Shown here piece after piece: positions 25,804-39,705 of a DNA stretch of 64,000 bases; the stretch's first letter is position 1; each line of letters starts with the position of its first letter. Source of the DNA: Circinella minor. Taxonomy: Eukaryota > Mucoromycota > Mucoromycetes > Mucorales > Lichtheimiaceae. Both the position numbers and the translations under genes were made by a program. The notes beneath the pieces are model-generated. The model did not search any database, was not told the origin of the DNA, and was given only the letters and a program-made list of their open reading frames with translations. The stretch is from contig JAEPRB010000129.1 of assembly GCA_016758965.1 (NCBI GenBank), forward strand, positions 51,139-115,138, in the 5' to 3' direction.

Positions 25804-27013
25804 TCCTTTTTCAAACCAGATGGGAGTAATTCCGAATGATTATTAGCAAATACTGTGAAGAAACAAAGCTTCAACAGAATAACATGTAAAAGTATTTAGT
25901 ACAGATTGTAGAAGGTTGAAATAATTTCAGGTTTGATTGTCGCACATTCCATTCCGAATAACGTATCTTTCAATATCTGTCTTAAGATTAGGGGAGTATG
26001 CTGTTGATATACATAAAAACATATACTTTTAACTTTACTGTTTACATTGTATAGAAATGGTTTAAAGTGAATGGCACGAGGTAGAATAGTCTACCCTTTT
26101 TTCCATTGTTCTTGGTGAAGATTTACATAGTACTGTTTTACTTTTGTTTTGTTGTTAACCGAATGTTTTTGTATATGCCTGTTTCTTCATCTTATCGGTT
26201 ATTTCATGAATTAGTACATAACCATGTAAGTTATATATATATATATATATGAATGAAAGAAAGAAAGAAGGGAGGACCAGAGTAAAATTTGGACGATGAA
26301 TGATAATATCATGTATAATCCATTATTACATATAGTTCGCGAACGACATGCCATAAATAAATATAAAAACAAAATTATAAATCATTTTTTCAAGCTAGTA
26401 CTGAAGAAGTATTGCACTGGCGGGTAATTTTTTTAAAATCTTTCTTTCTATTTTGCGTGATACTTTTACTGCTTTGTTTTATGTTATTAACCAATATATA
26501 TATTAATGGTTGATATAGCTTGGTGATAAAGGTTCAGATCGTGGTGAGAAGCATACTTACCAGCACTCGTTCATGCAACAAAATGTATGATGGACACTCT
26601 CATTTCGAACAATTGTTTCTCTTACGTTTATGAAAACAATATGAAAAATGGATTCGTTGAAAAGATACACCAGTAACCACTGTCATGAATCAGCACAATT
26701 CATATGAGAATGCGAGTAAATAATAGTGGATGGAGACAATTTCCACGTGGTCTTGAAAATATTACTTTGACCCATCAACAATTTTAGAAAAGCAATAATA
26801 AAAGAGAGTGATAATAATGGACAACAAAATAAAATTTCATTTGATGTATTTTTACCAGAGCATGTGGATTTATGAATTGTGGGAAAATAATAATATGGGC
26901 GAGCAAAGAATAACCGAAAGTAGAAAAAACAAATGATGGTGGATATAGTTTGGATATATATATATATCGTTGTTCTCTCGAAAATGCTAATATATACACA
27001 GATATATAAATTT

Positions 27014-27052
<39 letters not shown>

Positions 27053-28945
27053 TAATCTATTTATATATCCATAAAAGCGGCAATATACCATTAAATTTTT
27101 TATAGTTCGTGTCAAATTGCATTTTTGATATGTTTTCATGATATTGCGATTACCAATGGTCTTTCAGCTTTCATTATTTTTGATTAAATTTACTATATAC
27201 ACAATTATATATTACAAAACCCAGCTGTTATGAGATTCTATAGATTTTTAATTTAAGTAATACATAATAATTAATAACTATAAATGATTTATAAGAAACA
27301 AAATAGGAAACAATTTTAACACAGCTTGTCCAAACGAGTGGGATGATAGTATATGATGATTTTACTTCCAACAGTGCTTAATCATTCATTGTGTACAGAT
27401 GGATCGGGTTCAATCGGTCAAGCTGGATGAGCAAGTAACTTATGTAAAAATATGTGGTAGAAAAGAGTGGGCTCGAATATATATATATTGTTAAGGTTGG
27501 GTTAACCAAAATATTAGATTTAAAATTTAATTGAGTAAAATAGAATATCGGAAATGATCCAAATTTCACTCAAAATGGAAGAAAAAGGCTAAGACTTAGA
27601 TTCTTATAAAGAAATTAATTGATTGATTGTGGGAGCTTATTTTGGACTTATATTATGCCAAACTACAAAAGAAATATCACTTGAAAATATGAGTTGGATC
27701 AATTATCCAAAAAGTGGATATAAAAGTATTTTATTATCAAAAAAAAAAAAATAAAGATAGAAAGCTAAACTAAAATTCTTTGATCAATTTGATCCTATTT
27801 ATACTATTTACTATAATGTTTGATAATAATTAATAATTATAAAACTAATTAATAATCGTTAATGTTTCTTGATATTATTAAAAGTATTTAATAACTGTTA
27901 ATGTTTTTTGTTAATACTAATGATGGTTTTTTTATCATTAGCGTCCACCAATGAAATTCAATCTTAGTTTCGGCAAATTATTATATCCATTTTAATACTT
28001 CATTTATTATTATTATTACTGAGATTTGTTCATACGACAATAAAAGAAAATATGAGGAAAGAGGTTTTTTCGCGGACGCAACAATATATAATAATAAAGG
28101 ATACGCTTTCGTGGGTGCTTTAAAAAAATCAGTAACTAATAGAAGTCTGAGTACGTCATAATATATTCAATATCAAGATCTATCCTAATATTTCTATAAC
28201 TATCCAACAATGCATTTAAGTATGGTACTATTTATTCTTAGTATCCTACGCGACGGATGAATATCGGTCACCAAGCTTGTGATGCGATATATTGTCTTAC
28301 TGATTCTATACAGTGTTACAATATTGATTGTTCAAAGCTTCAAGTAGTAAAAAGTAATACTTTAGAAATCTCTTCACATTTATCACGCATAAAATTATAC
28401 TAAAACAGTAGTACGTAGACGAAAAATAATTACTACTATGTTGAAGGGTGCTATTGTAGAAAGGCTTAAAAACGGAATATTAAAGTGGTACTATATTATC
28501 ATATAACTATGAGCCGCTGTTGCGTATTACATGATGTCTTCAAAAAGCAGATGTTTTAATTTTTTTTTTCATTGATACGTACCTATCCATCAGCCACCAC
28601 TAGATGTTGTATGATAGAGAGAAGACTATGTTTGGGATTATTCTTGGTACAAGATTGAAAGAAAAATATATACACAAGTAACTAGCCTCAAAGAAATAAA
28701 GAGAAGAATTTTATTTTACGTATATAGTGAGTGACGACACTTGTTTAATAAATGTATATGTTCTTGATTATTACTATACAATTATGATTTAGGTTTTAAT
28801 AAGAAGATAATAAACATATAAATGAATGCAAGAAAGATATAGCTTAACGCTGTGCGTAGGAATATTAATATGAGAAGCAGATATTTTTTTTCGTAAATCT
28901 TTAAAAAAGGAAGGTAAGAATTATTAGGGGGTTTAAATGGTATGG
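25804..28945. other. AT-rich intergenic region, no gene seen
   Basis: About 3.1 kb with TA dinucleotide runs (26230-26250, 27015-27050), an ATTATTATT run near 28005 and otherwise unstructured AT-rich sequence. No coding pattern or element ends were recognised. Confidence 0.5.
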
Positions 28946-31330
28946 CTAATGTCCGCCATAACTATCATCATCTTCACGATCTTTTCTTTTTCTAGTTTTC
29001 TTATCTGTGCAAGTTTCGTGTTTGTTAATACATGAGGGTATTTCGACTGTGTCTTGAGATTTATTAAGAAGGGAAGCAAGCATATTTTCATCATCGTCGT
29101 CATTTTCATCATCCGTACCAGGAGTTGCATGTCTCACAATTGTCATTGATTCTTTGACTATATACTTTAGGTTTCAGTGGTATCCGTTAAGTATAACGTT
29201 TGCGAATCTAAATTCATTCTTTATCTCCTTCCCACCATTAATATACTACCAACCTTTAAAGTAAATACTTGTTTTATAAAGCGTATGTATGTTGTGTAAA
29301 ATCTTTCAAATTCACATGGAATAGTCACCTCTTTCAATTCACGAATACGACAAACATAACCACAAGGGGCATCCATTATCAATCCTACCATACGAAGATC
29401 TACACATAATAGACATTCAGTAAAATAATCTTTTTTATCTCATGTTGCAGTCATATCATCCTCTGAGAATAAATGAACTTACGTGTATGTGAAAATCCAA
29501 TGATTCTCAGGAAGCGTAACGCCTTTCGGTCATTATCAAGGTACTGGCCAACTTTTAACATCATATCTTTTAATGTTTTCGGGAGTTTTAAATATCGCTC
29601 TGTCAATTCCTTTGTTCCTACACCAGCTTCGTCTTCATAACCATGTTCTGCTGCGCCGTATTCAAGCATATTTTTAGATATTATTAAATCTGGTTTAACA
29701 CCAACAATCTTCCTCATAACCGACCCATCAATGGAGGTACTCCTATGTTCATTGTGACGAGCAGAAGAGGCATACGCCTGTTGATCACTTCTATAAAATA
29801 TAGATACAAATATGTTACGAGTCGTCAATCGTATATATAAATATATATATATATATATGTATTTACCTTCGTATATCAACTTTTAAATCATCAAAGCAGT
29901 CGTCGATCGCCCGCCATACACGCATCAGATCTCGTTCTTTTCCTTGTCTAGCGATTCTGTTCACGACATCCCATCTATATGCCGAAATAATACTTAAGAT
30001 TGATTGCTTCGCACAGTCTGCATCAAATTCGCTACGTAACAGGATCGAAAAAACTATTGTTGGCAATTTTCCAGGCGTCATCCACATTGTTCTATTAGAA
30101 AATTCCATCATGAGAAACATGTCAGTATATCACTTCTTGCTAATAGAGTTACAATAGTAATTATACTTACAACATTATGAAACATCAATAAGTTCTTGAA
30201 AGTAATTCTGGGAGTGGGAAAAAAATATTCTTTCTCAATCACACAGAACTGTTCCTGCGTAGATTATTTCTGCCACCGTTTGTTAGCTAAATTCAAGATG
30301 GATGAGTTGGTGGCACTGAAAATATAAGAAACACGAAATTAAAATGCTCATCCTTACTTTTCATACGTAAGTGTTTTGGCATGCTTGTATATAACGTCTT
30401 CGACATCAAAATCCATAACCTTCCATTTATTTTCGTCTTTCATTGCCTCATACTTTTCTTCGAGTGCTTCCCATTGTTCAGCGGATAAAAATTCATACGT
30501 AAAGCCCTTGAGAACACAGTGCCTTGGGGTTGATAAATGCCATATTACTACTGATGCGTGGGATAACTAATACATATTGAACATTCAGAAATGAGAAACA
30601 TCAGTTCCGTCATTATAACGAGAAAAGCAATAAAGTTCATTTTAAGAAAAAAAAGAAAAGAAAAGAGAACGTACAAGACCATCGGAACTGCTTGGAGCGG
30701 ATGAAGCAGATGCGGATTTTTGTTTGTTTTTTGATGTAGTACAAAGTTTAAAAGGGGTTGAACGGTTTGTTTCTTTTCTTTAAGTATGACTTGATAATAA
30801 ATAAATAAAATATAATGTACCTCCAATAACCCCTGTAATATGGCATCCCATGCTGGTCGCATCTTGATATAATTCTGACGTAACTAAAAAAAAATTAAAA
30901 GAGAAGGTTAGCAATTATGTTATATATATATTTATTGAAAGTATCTGGTGTCGAAAACAAAAAAAGCAAATACTTGTATTTCAAATTCTTTTACCATTTT
31001 GATGAAAGCACGGTTCATGGTTGCCTTGAGATCTGCTTGGTCGCTACGAGTTTCAATAAGCCCAGGATTATATAGTTAAAAGTTTTGAAAAGAAACATCA
31101 TTTTTTTTCTTGCTCGAGACATTTTTTGAAAGCTATATTAAAGTAAAGTGTGTCCTTTTTTGAATAATAGTAATTCTTACTATTAGATTTTCTTCTTTTG
31201 TGTACTAAACGTTATTATTTTATGATAATATAGATGTTTAAGTATACCTTCTCTAAATCAACCTAAAATTGCTTAGGCACGTTGAGCATATTCGCAGAAG
31301 ACGTAAGGTTTGCCAGAAACGTTCTAAACT
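28946..31330 (-). pseudogene. Decayed multi-exon gene of a Mucoromycota-type multicopy family
   Basis: Reading the minus strand from 31330 down, protein-like pieces are joined by plausible short introns. They include FRTFLANLTSSANMLNV (about 31320-31260), DLKATMNRAFIKMVKEFEIQ ending at 30974, LRQNYIKMRPAWDAILQGLL (about 30885-30822), FLSAEQWEALEEKYEAMKDE to KHAKTLTYEK (about 30570-30355), SSILNLANKRWQK (about 30285), VWRAIDDCFDDLKVDIRR (about 29880), SVMRKIVGVKPDLI with LKLPKTLKDMMLKVGQYL (29800-29500), MDAPCGYVCRIRELKEV (about 29375) and an acidic/basic tail ending SYGGH at 28946. The order and style resemble hypothetical proteins present in many copies in Mucorales genomes, from memory only. 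A stop codon interrupts the frame after RWQK (about 30270), and one exon junction near 30780 is unclear, so I call it a pseudogene. It could be a functional gene if that stop lies in an unrecognised intron. Confidence 0.5.
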
Positions 31331-33229
31331 GAGATATAAGTATTAAATATTAATCGGACTATATATATATATATAATATGGTTAATATAAAGGAAAAGGG
31401 TAATGCCTCACCTAGTTATTTTCCCCAGTTAAGCTTGATTTTGTTCTTTTTCACGTTCTTCTTTATCACTATATGATTCTTAAGCCTAATTTGCCTCTTA
31501 TTTTCAGGTGCTGGTTTCTAACACCCGGTGATCACCCGATTGCAACTAATAAATGTATTTAATATATATCTATCAGTTTATATTTTTTTTTTACCAATTT
31601 ATTTAGAAAAGACTACTATTTTATCAATTTGAAAAAGTAACTTACTATTTCAAAGATATTATTTAAATAATGTTCTAAGTTACCATTATATGGTAAGATA
31701 ACATTGGAATCAATAGTAATTCGCATCAATACTGTACTGGAAGAGCTATGTCATGAGTATTTTTTTTTTCACAAAAATCTGAACATTTCCATTCGAAAAA
31801 TCTAAAATAAATGGCGAAGCATTTTCATAAGCTAGCAAATAATCAATCTGCGCTTGTCATCTTCCTCTTAACTGTATGGTCACAATAATACATCCTTGCA
31901 TAGAAATCACTATCTCATATATACATGTTACTTATACTATTACGTTGGGCCCAGTAAAAAAAAACCATAAATAATAATAATTCTTTAAAAGAAACTTACA
32001 TGTTATCCCAAAATAGTTTTTAATAGTTCACTTTTCGAAACATATGAATCCCCCCTAAGTAATTTGGGTTTCTTGGCTTCTTCCCGCTTTCTTTTCAAAG
32101 ATAGATAATACTTGATTGATGTTGCTGTTACGGGGTTGACATTAATGGTTCACATGGTTGAGTGGATTGACGATTGTTTAGTTTTAATAGGATAAATATA
32201 ATAGTATTATCATGAATATCAATATTATGGAAAATAGCAATAGTAGACAGAATAGAGTACTAGTGGTTTAACTATATCCAGTATTTTTTTTTCGCCTAAA
32301 ATGAAAGCATCTTGACGTGCAAAAAGTACCCTGATACAATCATGATATATAAGCCTTTGAAAGCTCTCATTCTTCCGTTATTGAAACACATTTGTATGAT
32401 ACGATTTTTGATATTAAATTGCTGTTGATGTTGGCTTTTCCGTCGGATATCACTTATAAAGAAACATTTGATTCGCCTGACATAAGAAATAGACCAGATC
32501 GCTTTTCTTCTGCTGCTTGAAAGGCATGGCCGAATTTAGTATATTCATAGGATACAATATACATTCAGTTGGAAGATTCGTCACTTAAAATCAACCGTTC
32601 TAGTAACGTGTATTATTTTATGAAATGACATGAACTGTGGTCAATCGAAAGTAGTTATTTTATCAACAATTAAAAGTCACTTTTTTTTCTTTTAAATTAC
32701 CTTGATCTATTTCAGTTGTGACAATGAATAAAAAAAAAGAACTGTCTTGACGGACAGCGCATTAACTGTTTAAGATCATTTTGAGTTTTTAATGATCCAT
32801 GTTTCAACAATTCATATGAAAAGAGGTAACAAAAAAAAACGAAAGAAAAGAAACGCGTCGTTATACAACAGAACAAAAGGAAAGAGAAAAAAAAATGATG
32901 CGGATATTTTAAATATGCTGTGGTACCATAAATTTATACTACATGTATCAAGAAAAAAAGAGAGAGGGTAACTATACATTGAGATGGTAGAAAAATCATT
33001 TCTCAGCACTATTGAGTGAAGTGGAGAAAAATAAAGGTATATACAAAAAAAAAAGGACACAATATATATTTAACTGGGAAATTGATAGTGTTTTTTATAC
33101 ACATTTATAAATACATATACATTTGACTAACACACGCTTTATAGTAACATTTTTGTTTAATAAATAATATAAGAAGCATACAAAATCATAGTATTTAAAT
33201 GGCACGAATTGCTATATAATTGAAGCACG
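31331..33229. other. Intergenic region, no clear gene
   Basis: AT-rich DNA with an AT run near 31360. A charged stretch on the minus strand near 31440-31530 (SDKEEREKEQNQ) could be an upstream exon of the decayed gene to its left. Nothing else could be supported. Confidence 0.45.
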
Positions 33230-33534
33230 GCTATATTACTACGACAACTTCATAAAATTTACTGAACAAGAAGTACTTGACAATATTGAAACCCATACCA
33301 TTATCTATCGATATCTTGTTATGAATAATGGTGCTATTCATACGTAGAGCAATTGATGTCAAGGAGTGGGTGATTGAACGTGGTTTTGAGATTATTTACC
33401 CTCACCCACTATATACTATCCCTTTTAAAACCCATTCTGTAGAAATTTTGGTTCATGTTTTTAACAAAGAACTTGCCTCTGAAAGATATAACTTTGATTT
33501 AACTGATCACAACATCAAAAGACATCTCCAGTGA
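33230..33534 (+). pseudogene. Tc1/mariner-like transposase remnant
   Basis: The plus strand reads LVMNNGAIHT and then, after a frame change, RAIDVKEWVIERGFEIIYPH and PLYTIP. This follows the Tc1/mariner pattern around the second catalytic Asp (VMDNAxIH, then a helix, then IYLPPYSPDLNPIE). The catalytic Asp is Asn here, YSPDLNP is corrupted, and at least two frameshifts break the frame. Only about 100 codons are left, without visible terminal repeats. It is a dead fragment. Confidence 0.6.
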
Positions 33535-35153
33535 ATATTGTCAGGATTGGATCCAACATTCATTATGTGAAACTATTGTTTGGGATGCGAAAAAAAAAGT
33601 ATAAACACACACCCTATCTTTTTAAAGACTACAAGATTATCTATTTTTCATTAAAAGATGAGTTGTGGCGGAGCCAATTTGAATAGCGCCAAACGACTTT
33701 TAAAAGAAAAAGTTTTATAAAGATTATTTTTTCTGTGGCTCTTCCTTTTCTGAAATTTTTTTTTTCCAAAGGATAAAAATAAGGTAAATATTTTTTTTAT
33801 AAGGGGAAATGTTAGGATTGTTTTATTATAAAAGGATGATATCCGATTTTATTTGCACGTCAGTCTGAACTTTTACTGTGGATAACTTATCGCTTCTTTT
33901 TACTGATAATAATAAACAATCATTACTTTCTTATGTTGTTTATAATAAATTATTCAATTGAATACTAATCCTTGTTATTACAATTTTTAGGTGTATGTAT
34001 ACAAGTAAAAATTAATAAGAAACTTTTTAAATAATAATGGATTCATTAATAATAATAAAAAAAATTTCGACTATAAAAAAAAATACTTTTTTTAGTTTGT
34101 TGTTTGTTGTTACTGTCTTTATATTTGTGTGTGTGTGTGTGTGTGCTTATATTTTTTTTTTTTCCTTTTTTGAATGTTCTTTTCAAAATATATTGGTTAA
34201 TATTACACGATATTCGACAAGAAGAGCTGATGGGCTTTCCAGCTTTTGGTTTAAGATGTTTCATAACCCCAAATACCCCCATCATCAAAGCAGCACATGT
34301 TTCATTGCCAATAATCAATAACGCACCAATTCACAAAAACGGACTTAATCTCTTGTAAGTAATCAACATGAGATATTTTGGTAAGATCATCCTTAATCCC
34401 AATCTTCTTTATGGGATACTGGAAAAAATCCTATTAGGTATATTTGTCAATATTCAAAACAAATGGTTGCTATAGGTGATTTAACAGGATATGAACAATT
34501 TCTTGACACGTTTCATCACTTCTACAGAAACTAAACTTATTTTTTCGAACAGGATGAAAGACTGTGGCTTATGTCAGCTATATTGACTTGTCCATGATAA
34601 ACATAACGTCTTACCAACTTTACTATTAGATCCAAGTTGTCTCTTCCTTGTAACTTTATTGTGATAATGATCATATCATCATTATCCAGGGATGAACTAT
34701 TTACATTGTTGCCGAGGAAACTAAAATGGGTATACTCTATAAATTTTATCAATGACAATACCGTCAACAATATCATACCAGGAAAAATAAAAAATCAACA
34801 GCAATAGCAATTCCAACGATTACCATTCTTTTGCAAGGCTATTGATATATGATACATTGGAAATTCCTAACCATATTAGAAACATGTGATGTAGATATTA
34901 TTGAGAAAGACATGAAATAAATATCTTAAACTAGTCAATATTGATCTTTGTGAACTAGATGTTCATCGATAATAATAATAAACCATTATTCTTTATAAAA
35001 AAAATGCAGCAGGAAAATAGTTCATTAAATAGCAAATTTACATGGGGTAGGTGATTAAAAAAAAAGGGGGGGGGGAACGGGTATTATGACTAAATTCTTT
35101 CCTTAAAATGTTGTATATTACGTTGTATATGTATAAATTGTTGGTTGGATCTT
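33535..35153. other. Intergenic region downstream of the co-chaperone gene
   Basis: AT-rich DNA with a GT repeat near 34125-34145. Short protein-like pieces such as GFPAFGLRCFITPNTPIIKA (plus strand, about 34230-34290) suggest one more old coding remnant, but I cannot name it. A run of nine G precedes the 3' end of the co-chaperone gene near 35065. Confidence 0.4.
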
Positions 35154-37153
35154 CTAAAATTGCATTTTAAAATGGAAAGGACTACCGCTACCACCTCCAC
35201 CAGGAAAGCCTCCACCTCCGAAAGGAAATCCGCCTTGGAATTGTTGGAATGGATTGCCACCACGTTGTTGATGGAATGGATGACCACCTCCTCCTCCACC
35301 TTGACCATTTTCTGGATCATATGGATCAAAACCATTATCATATTGTTGACGCATTTCTAAATAAATCATCAAAGAAAAAAAAAGACAGGTAAATAAAACA
35401 AATAATTATATCACTCGTGTTTATTTTCTTCTTCGCCCAATTGATTTTGCCCATTTTTACTTACCATCATCACTTAACACTTCATTTGCTTGATTAATAT
35501 CCGCCATCTTTTTCTCTACTTCTTCTCTTGATAAATCACCAGAATATTTGTCTGGATGCCATTCTTGTGCTTTACGTCTATATGCCTTTTTAATCTCTCG
35601 TTTATCTGCATCCCGTGATACATCTAAAATCTTGTAATAATCCCGTCGTTTACTCTGCCGTAACATTTGCTGCGCTCGTTGTAACATATGTCCTACTCGA
35701 TTGTTTTGTCCGCCACTCACATCATTGGCCTTTTCCAAAATCCTTACAGCCTCTTCAAATTCGTTTTGTTTTAATTTATAATCACCCAAATTAATCAATG
35801 CATCTAAATTATCATCTTGTAATTCCAATGTAGCAGAACACCATTTATTTACTTGATCTTTACGGTTTTCAGCAGCGATTTTACATGCCAACTCATAGCA
35901 CTTGATGTGTAGTCGTTTTGGTAAGGATGAAACACCAAGTTCTTTAACCAATTCATCATAAGGTCCATCCAATTCATTAATAATACCCTTAGAGGAAGTT
36001 GTACCAATAATTTTGTTGGAAGCGGTAGCATATCGTTTGGCATCAAAATCGTCCTGTGCTTTATTGATTTCCTTGTCCATTTTTTTAATTTGTCGAAAGA
36101 GTTTTTTACATTGTTTTTGTTCTGGATCGTAGTGTAAACATTGTTTGAGTTGTGCAAGTGCACCTTGAGATTCATAAAGCGAGAAAAAGTTGATTTTGGC
36201 AAGGCGAACCAAGATTTCATGATCAGATGGATTCAAATAAGCTGCTCGACTATTATAGATATATATTAATATTTTTTGTAAATTTTTAAACGTAGTATCC
36301 AAATAATAATAATACTAATACTCACGTCAAATCACCAGCCGCTTCTTCAATTTCACCTTTAGCAATATGACAATTAGAACGTAAAATACGTAAATGAGTC
36401 AATTGAGGTGCCGCTGTTATAACATCAGATGCATATCGAATACAATCATCATATCTTTCTTTTTGATATGCATTTTCTGCTGCTTTTAATGTTGATTCTG
36501 CATCCTTTACTGATTGAAGCTATAGACATGAAAAAGGAATAAAATTCTTTTAAGTGAGTTATATATATCCAGATCAATAACAATTTACTATTTTCTTTTT
36601 TGATTTGTACAACGTATAATAATAATGAAAAAAATACGCACCAAAGAAGCTGCCTCAGTATCTTTTGGATGTGATTTGATATATGTTTCCAAATCCTTCT
36701 TTGCTAATTCAAAATCACCTTCTTTTGCATAAATCCGTGCGCGTTGCATCAAAGCTTGTTCAAAATCAGGCTTTAGATCAAGAATTTTCGAGAAATCACC
36801 TGCTGCTGCATTATTACGTCCCAAAGATAAATAGGCTGTTGCTCGTTTATAATAAGAAAGATAATTTTCTGGATCTTGTTCTATGTATTTAAATATATAT
36901 CATATAATCAAAGCTTAGTTACATCTATTGTTGTTGTTGTTGTTGTTTTTGTCACCCGTTCACCAAAAAGAAGCCAAAGAAAAAATTACTTACGAATGGC
37001 AGCGTCAAAGCTTATCAAAGCATCATTAAACTGACCGGTACTAAGAAATTGGTTTCCTTCAGAAAGGTGTTGTTGTGTACTTTTGTCTGCTAAAATAGAG
37101 ACAGGGAACAAGAACGGAAGTACACATGCGATGAGGTATCGATGGTGTATCAT
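35154..37153 (-). CDS. DNAJC3: ER co-chaperone with TPR repeats and C-terminal J domain (DNAJC3/p58IPK type)
   Basis: Five exons on the minus strand: 36994-37153, 36642-36880, 36326-36519, 35465-36249 and 35154-35356; all junction phases agree and give 526 aa. The N-terminus MIHHRYLIACVLPFLFPVS with ILA after it is a signal peptide. Then follow TPR-like helical repeats (HLSEGNQFLSTGQFNDALIS, YYKRATAYLSLGRNNAAAGD, ALMQRARIYAKEGDFELAKK and others) up to about residue 395. The J domain is at about 400-465 (DYYKILDVSRDADKREIKKA), with the HPD motif at 429-431, which stimulates Hsp70 ATPase. A Gly/Phe-rich tail follows. This order equals DNAJC3/p58IPK, which acts in the ER lumen with BiP and is usually induced by the unfolded protein response. 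No HDEL-like end is present. Its 5' end faces the F-box gene at 37884, leaving a 730-bp shared upstream region. Confidence 0.9.
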
Positions 37154-37883
37154 TTCGTTTTCGTTGTAAAGGGAAAAAGAAAGGTATTGAAAAGAAATGA
37201 AAATTCAAAAAGAAGAAAAGATATAACTTCTTTACTAGGAATGGCAAATGTAATTGAAATCCAGCAGTGTAATTTTATGTGGGTTATTTTTATTGGATAA
37301 TTGTTGGTGACCATTGGCTAAAGTTAATAAAGTTTCTGTGGTAGATACTACAAATGAAATTAAATTAATTATAGCCAATCATTTAAAGCATTAAGAATTT
37401 GTTGTCTTGACAACACATTTTAATAATAAAAAGCCCCTGAGTTTATAGAATAATCTGTCTGGAAAGTCAAAAAATATAAAAAGTCGTTTAAACGAAAAAG
37501 CTTACAATAGATGTTATGCGCAATAAATTTATTGTTAAAATTGATTATTTAATCTACAAAAGAAATGAAATGAAATATGTTATTATTATCCCATCAGTTT
37601 TTTTCGAAAACGATGTGTTGTCCCTATTTCAAAAAACAGCTGAGTACACGGTTTATTTCAACTTGTCAACAAAATCCAGTAATAAAACTTTGTGTCACTG
37701 TACACAATCCACTTTTAGAATTTTTAGCCATGGACCTTTTCTCTTCTCTCATCAACTACCCGCTCACTTTTTTTTTAATCATCATTTGCGATCCAGTTTT
37801 AGCACCAACACATTTTTTGTTATAATAATAATAATAATAGTATTTATAAAGGTTAACCCAAAAGAAGACTGATTAACCCAACA
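37154..37883. promoter_or_regulatory. Shared upstream region of a divergent gene pair
   Basis: These 730 bp separate the starts of the co-chaperone gene (minus) and the second F-box gene (plus). CCAAT boxes occur near 37313 (reverse orientation, about 160 bp from the co-chaperone start) and near 37375. Whether the genes are co-regulated cannot be read from sequence. Confidence 0.4.
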
Positions 37884-39705
37884 ATGTCAATTCAGGTAAA
37901 CCCAAATGCCATCATGGATAACAAGAGTTCTACGAAACAAACAACTGGTAACATTGACTTTATCACCAAAAGTCCGTACGAAATATTATGTAGTATTCTT
38001 GGTTGCTTTGATATTAATACGATATGCACATGTGTTTTTGTTTGCCGTGCATGGCGTAGTAAAATTATAAACTGTCATGAACCGTGGCGTCGGTTGTCAT
38101 TGAAACTTGCAAAAGAACACACTTTGGATAGTGAAAATAATATCCCATTTTTTAGCGTGTCAAAATACACACATGAGCTGAACCTTTCTTTTCTTGCAAA
38201 TGATATTACACGGACGATGAAATTGCTTCAAGGACTTAATCTCGCTCATTTACGGTCACTTAAGTTGTTGATAAGCAGTAAAGTTTATAACCAATTGGGA
38301 GAACAGACTGGGGGCAGAAGATTAAATGTAAAAATAAAGAAAGTGGATAGACTAAATAGTTCAATGTCTTTTTTTTTCTATGATAGATTACCTGTTCAAC
38401 GGCATCATTTTGGATGAAACATTATACAGCACACTCTCATTGATAGGAGCGAACTTAAAGTCACTTTGGATCGAATGGAATTGTGGATTAACTGGAATAA
38501 AACTAAATCGTATTTTGACAGCTTGTCAAAATCTTACAAGCGTTCGTTGCATTACAAATGATATTACTGACTGGACTGTTTCACACATCACAACACTCCG
38601 TTTGATACATCTTGAACCAGCGACACGTATCAATTCTGTCGACCGCTTAAAATCACTTTTGCAACACTCACCAGATCTTCGTCATCTTGAACTACGTTGT
38701 GTACATACACTTTCAATTTTGCCAACAATCCATAAATATTACCCTCATACTCAGCTCATCACATTGATATCTAACAAGGCACATTTTCAGAGACAGTTTG
38801 GGCCTGTCCGAATTCCACCAATGGATATGGTGCAACAAGAAGGAAAACTTCAATGTTTAATGCTCTCTGCCATGGGTTCTACCGAAAAAATTTTACCATC
38901 CATCCTCGAGAATAGTCGAAATACTCTACAAACCTTGTGCTTGGATATTGGAGTCTATCATCCCCGTCGGAATCATGAAGAAATAATGCTACCAACAACT
39001 TGGGAACTGCCACTCTTTGTTTCTTCTACACCAATTCCTCTTTTGACCTATCTCCATATCTCAGACTCTTCGTGGAGAGAACGCACAATCTCATTTTTTC
39101 GTGATCACCTTCCTAATACGTTACGTTGTTGTCCTGCTTTAACAACCCTTGTGCTTGAACGATTTTCACAAACAAGAGAAGATTATATTATCGAGGACAA
39201 TATCTATACTATTATACAACAACTCACAAAACTTTCATGTTTGCGATTAATCAATTTCTCTGTCAATGGACCTCATTTTAAGCGACTCTTGCAACATTAT
39301 GCACAGATTCAGACGACAACATCTACAAACAATACTTATCATCCACTACGTCAATTGGCTATTCTTAATAATGATAGCGTGACACCAGTAAAAAGTAATG
39401 TTTTATGGTACGTTGTGCGAATTACATCACTAGAACAACTTCAATTACGTTGTCCACATATGGATGTGACAGATGCAGATATGGCAGACTTTACTTATTT
39501 TATACGCAGATTGATGACACGTCTTATCCACCTTGAATTGGATAGTATGCCTATTCATGAATCAGCTGCTGAAAACCTTGCTCAATGCGATAATTTGTGG
39601 ACCCTAACAATACAAGGTAATAATGTGCAAGAAATGACGAATGAAGATATCCAGGTATTAGAAGCAAGTGGTAAGGTTGTGATCCGGAGAACCAATAACA
39701 GTTAA
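37884..39705 (+). CDS. F-box protein with leucine-rich repeats (second of two)
   Basis: Two exons, 37884-38277 and 38387-39705, joined across a 109-bp intron (GTAAAG...GATAG); the phases match and give 570 aa. Without the intron the first frame ends at 38417, so splicing is required. The F-box is at about residues 29-70: SPYEILCSILGCFDINTICT, then CVFVCRAWRSKI. Leucine-rich segments follow (LRSLKLLIS, LKSLWIEWN, LRHLELRCVHTLS, LTTLVLERFSQ, LEQLQLRCPHMD, LIHLELDSMP). As for the related gene at 19.0 kb, the expected role is substrate choice for an SCF ubiquitin ligase through Skp1 binding; the target is unknown. The gene is divergent from the co-chaperone and converges on the Dicer gene, whose stop codon is 251 bp beyond its own. 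The donor site is slightly weak, so the exact splice could differ. Confidence 0.83.

Noticed and set aside
34037..34358. Overlapping frames in a GT-repeat region
   Set aside because: The N-terminal part reads a GT microsatellite (VCVCVCV). Only a short protein-like piece remains, too little to name.
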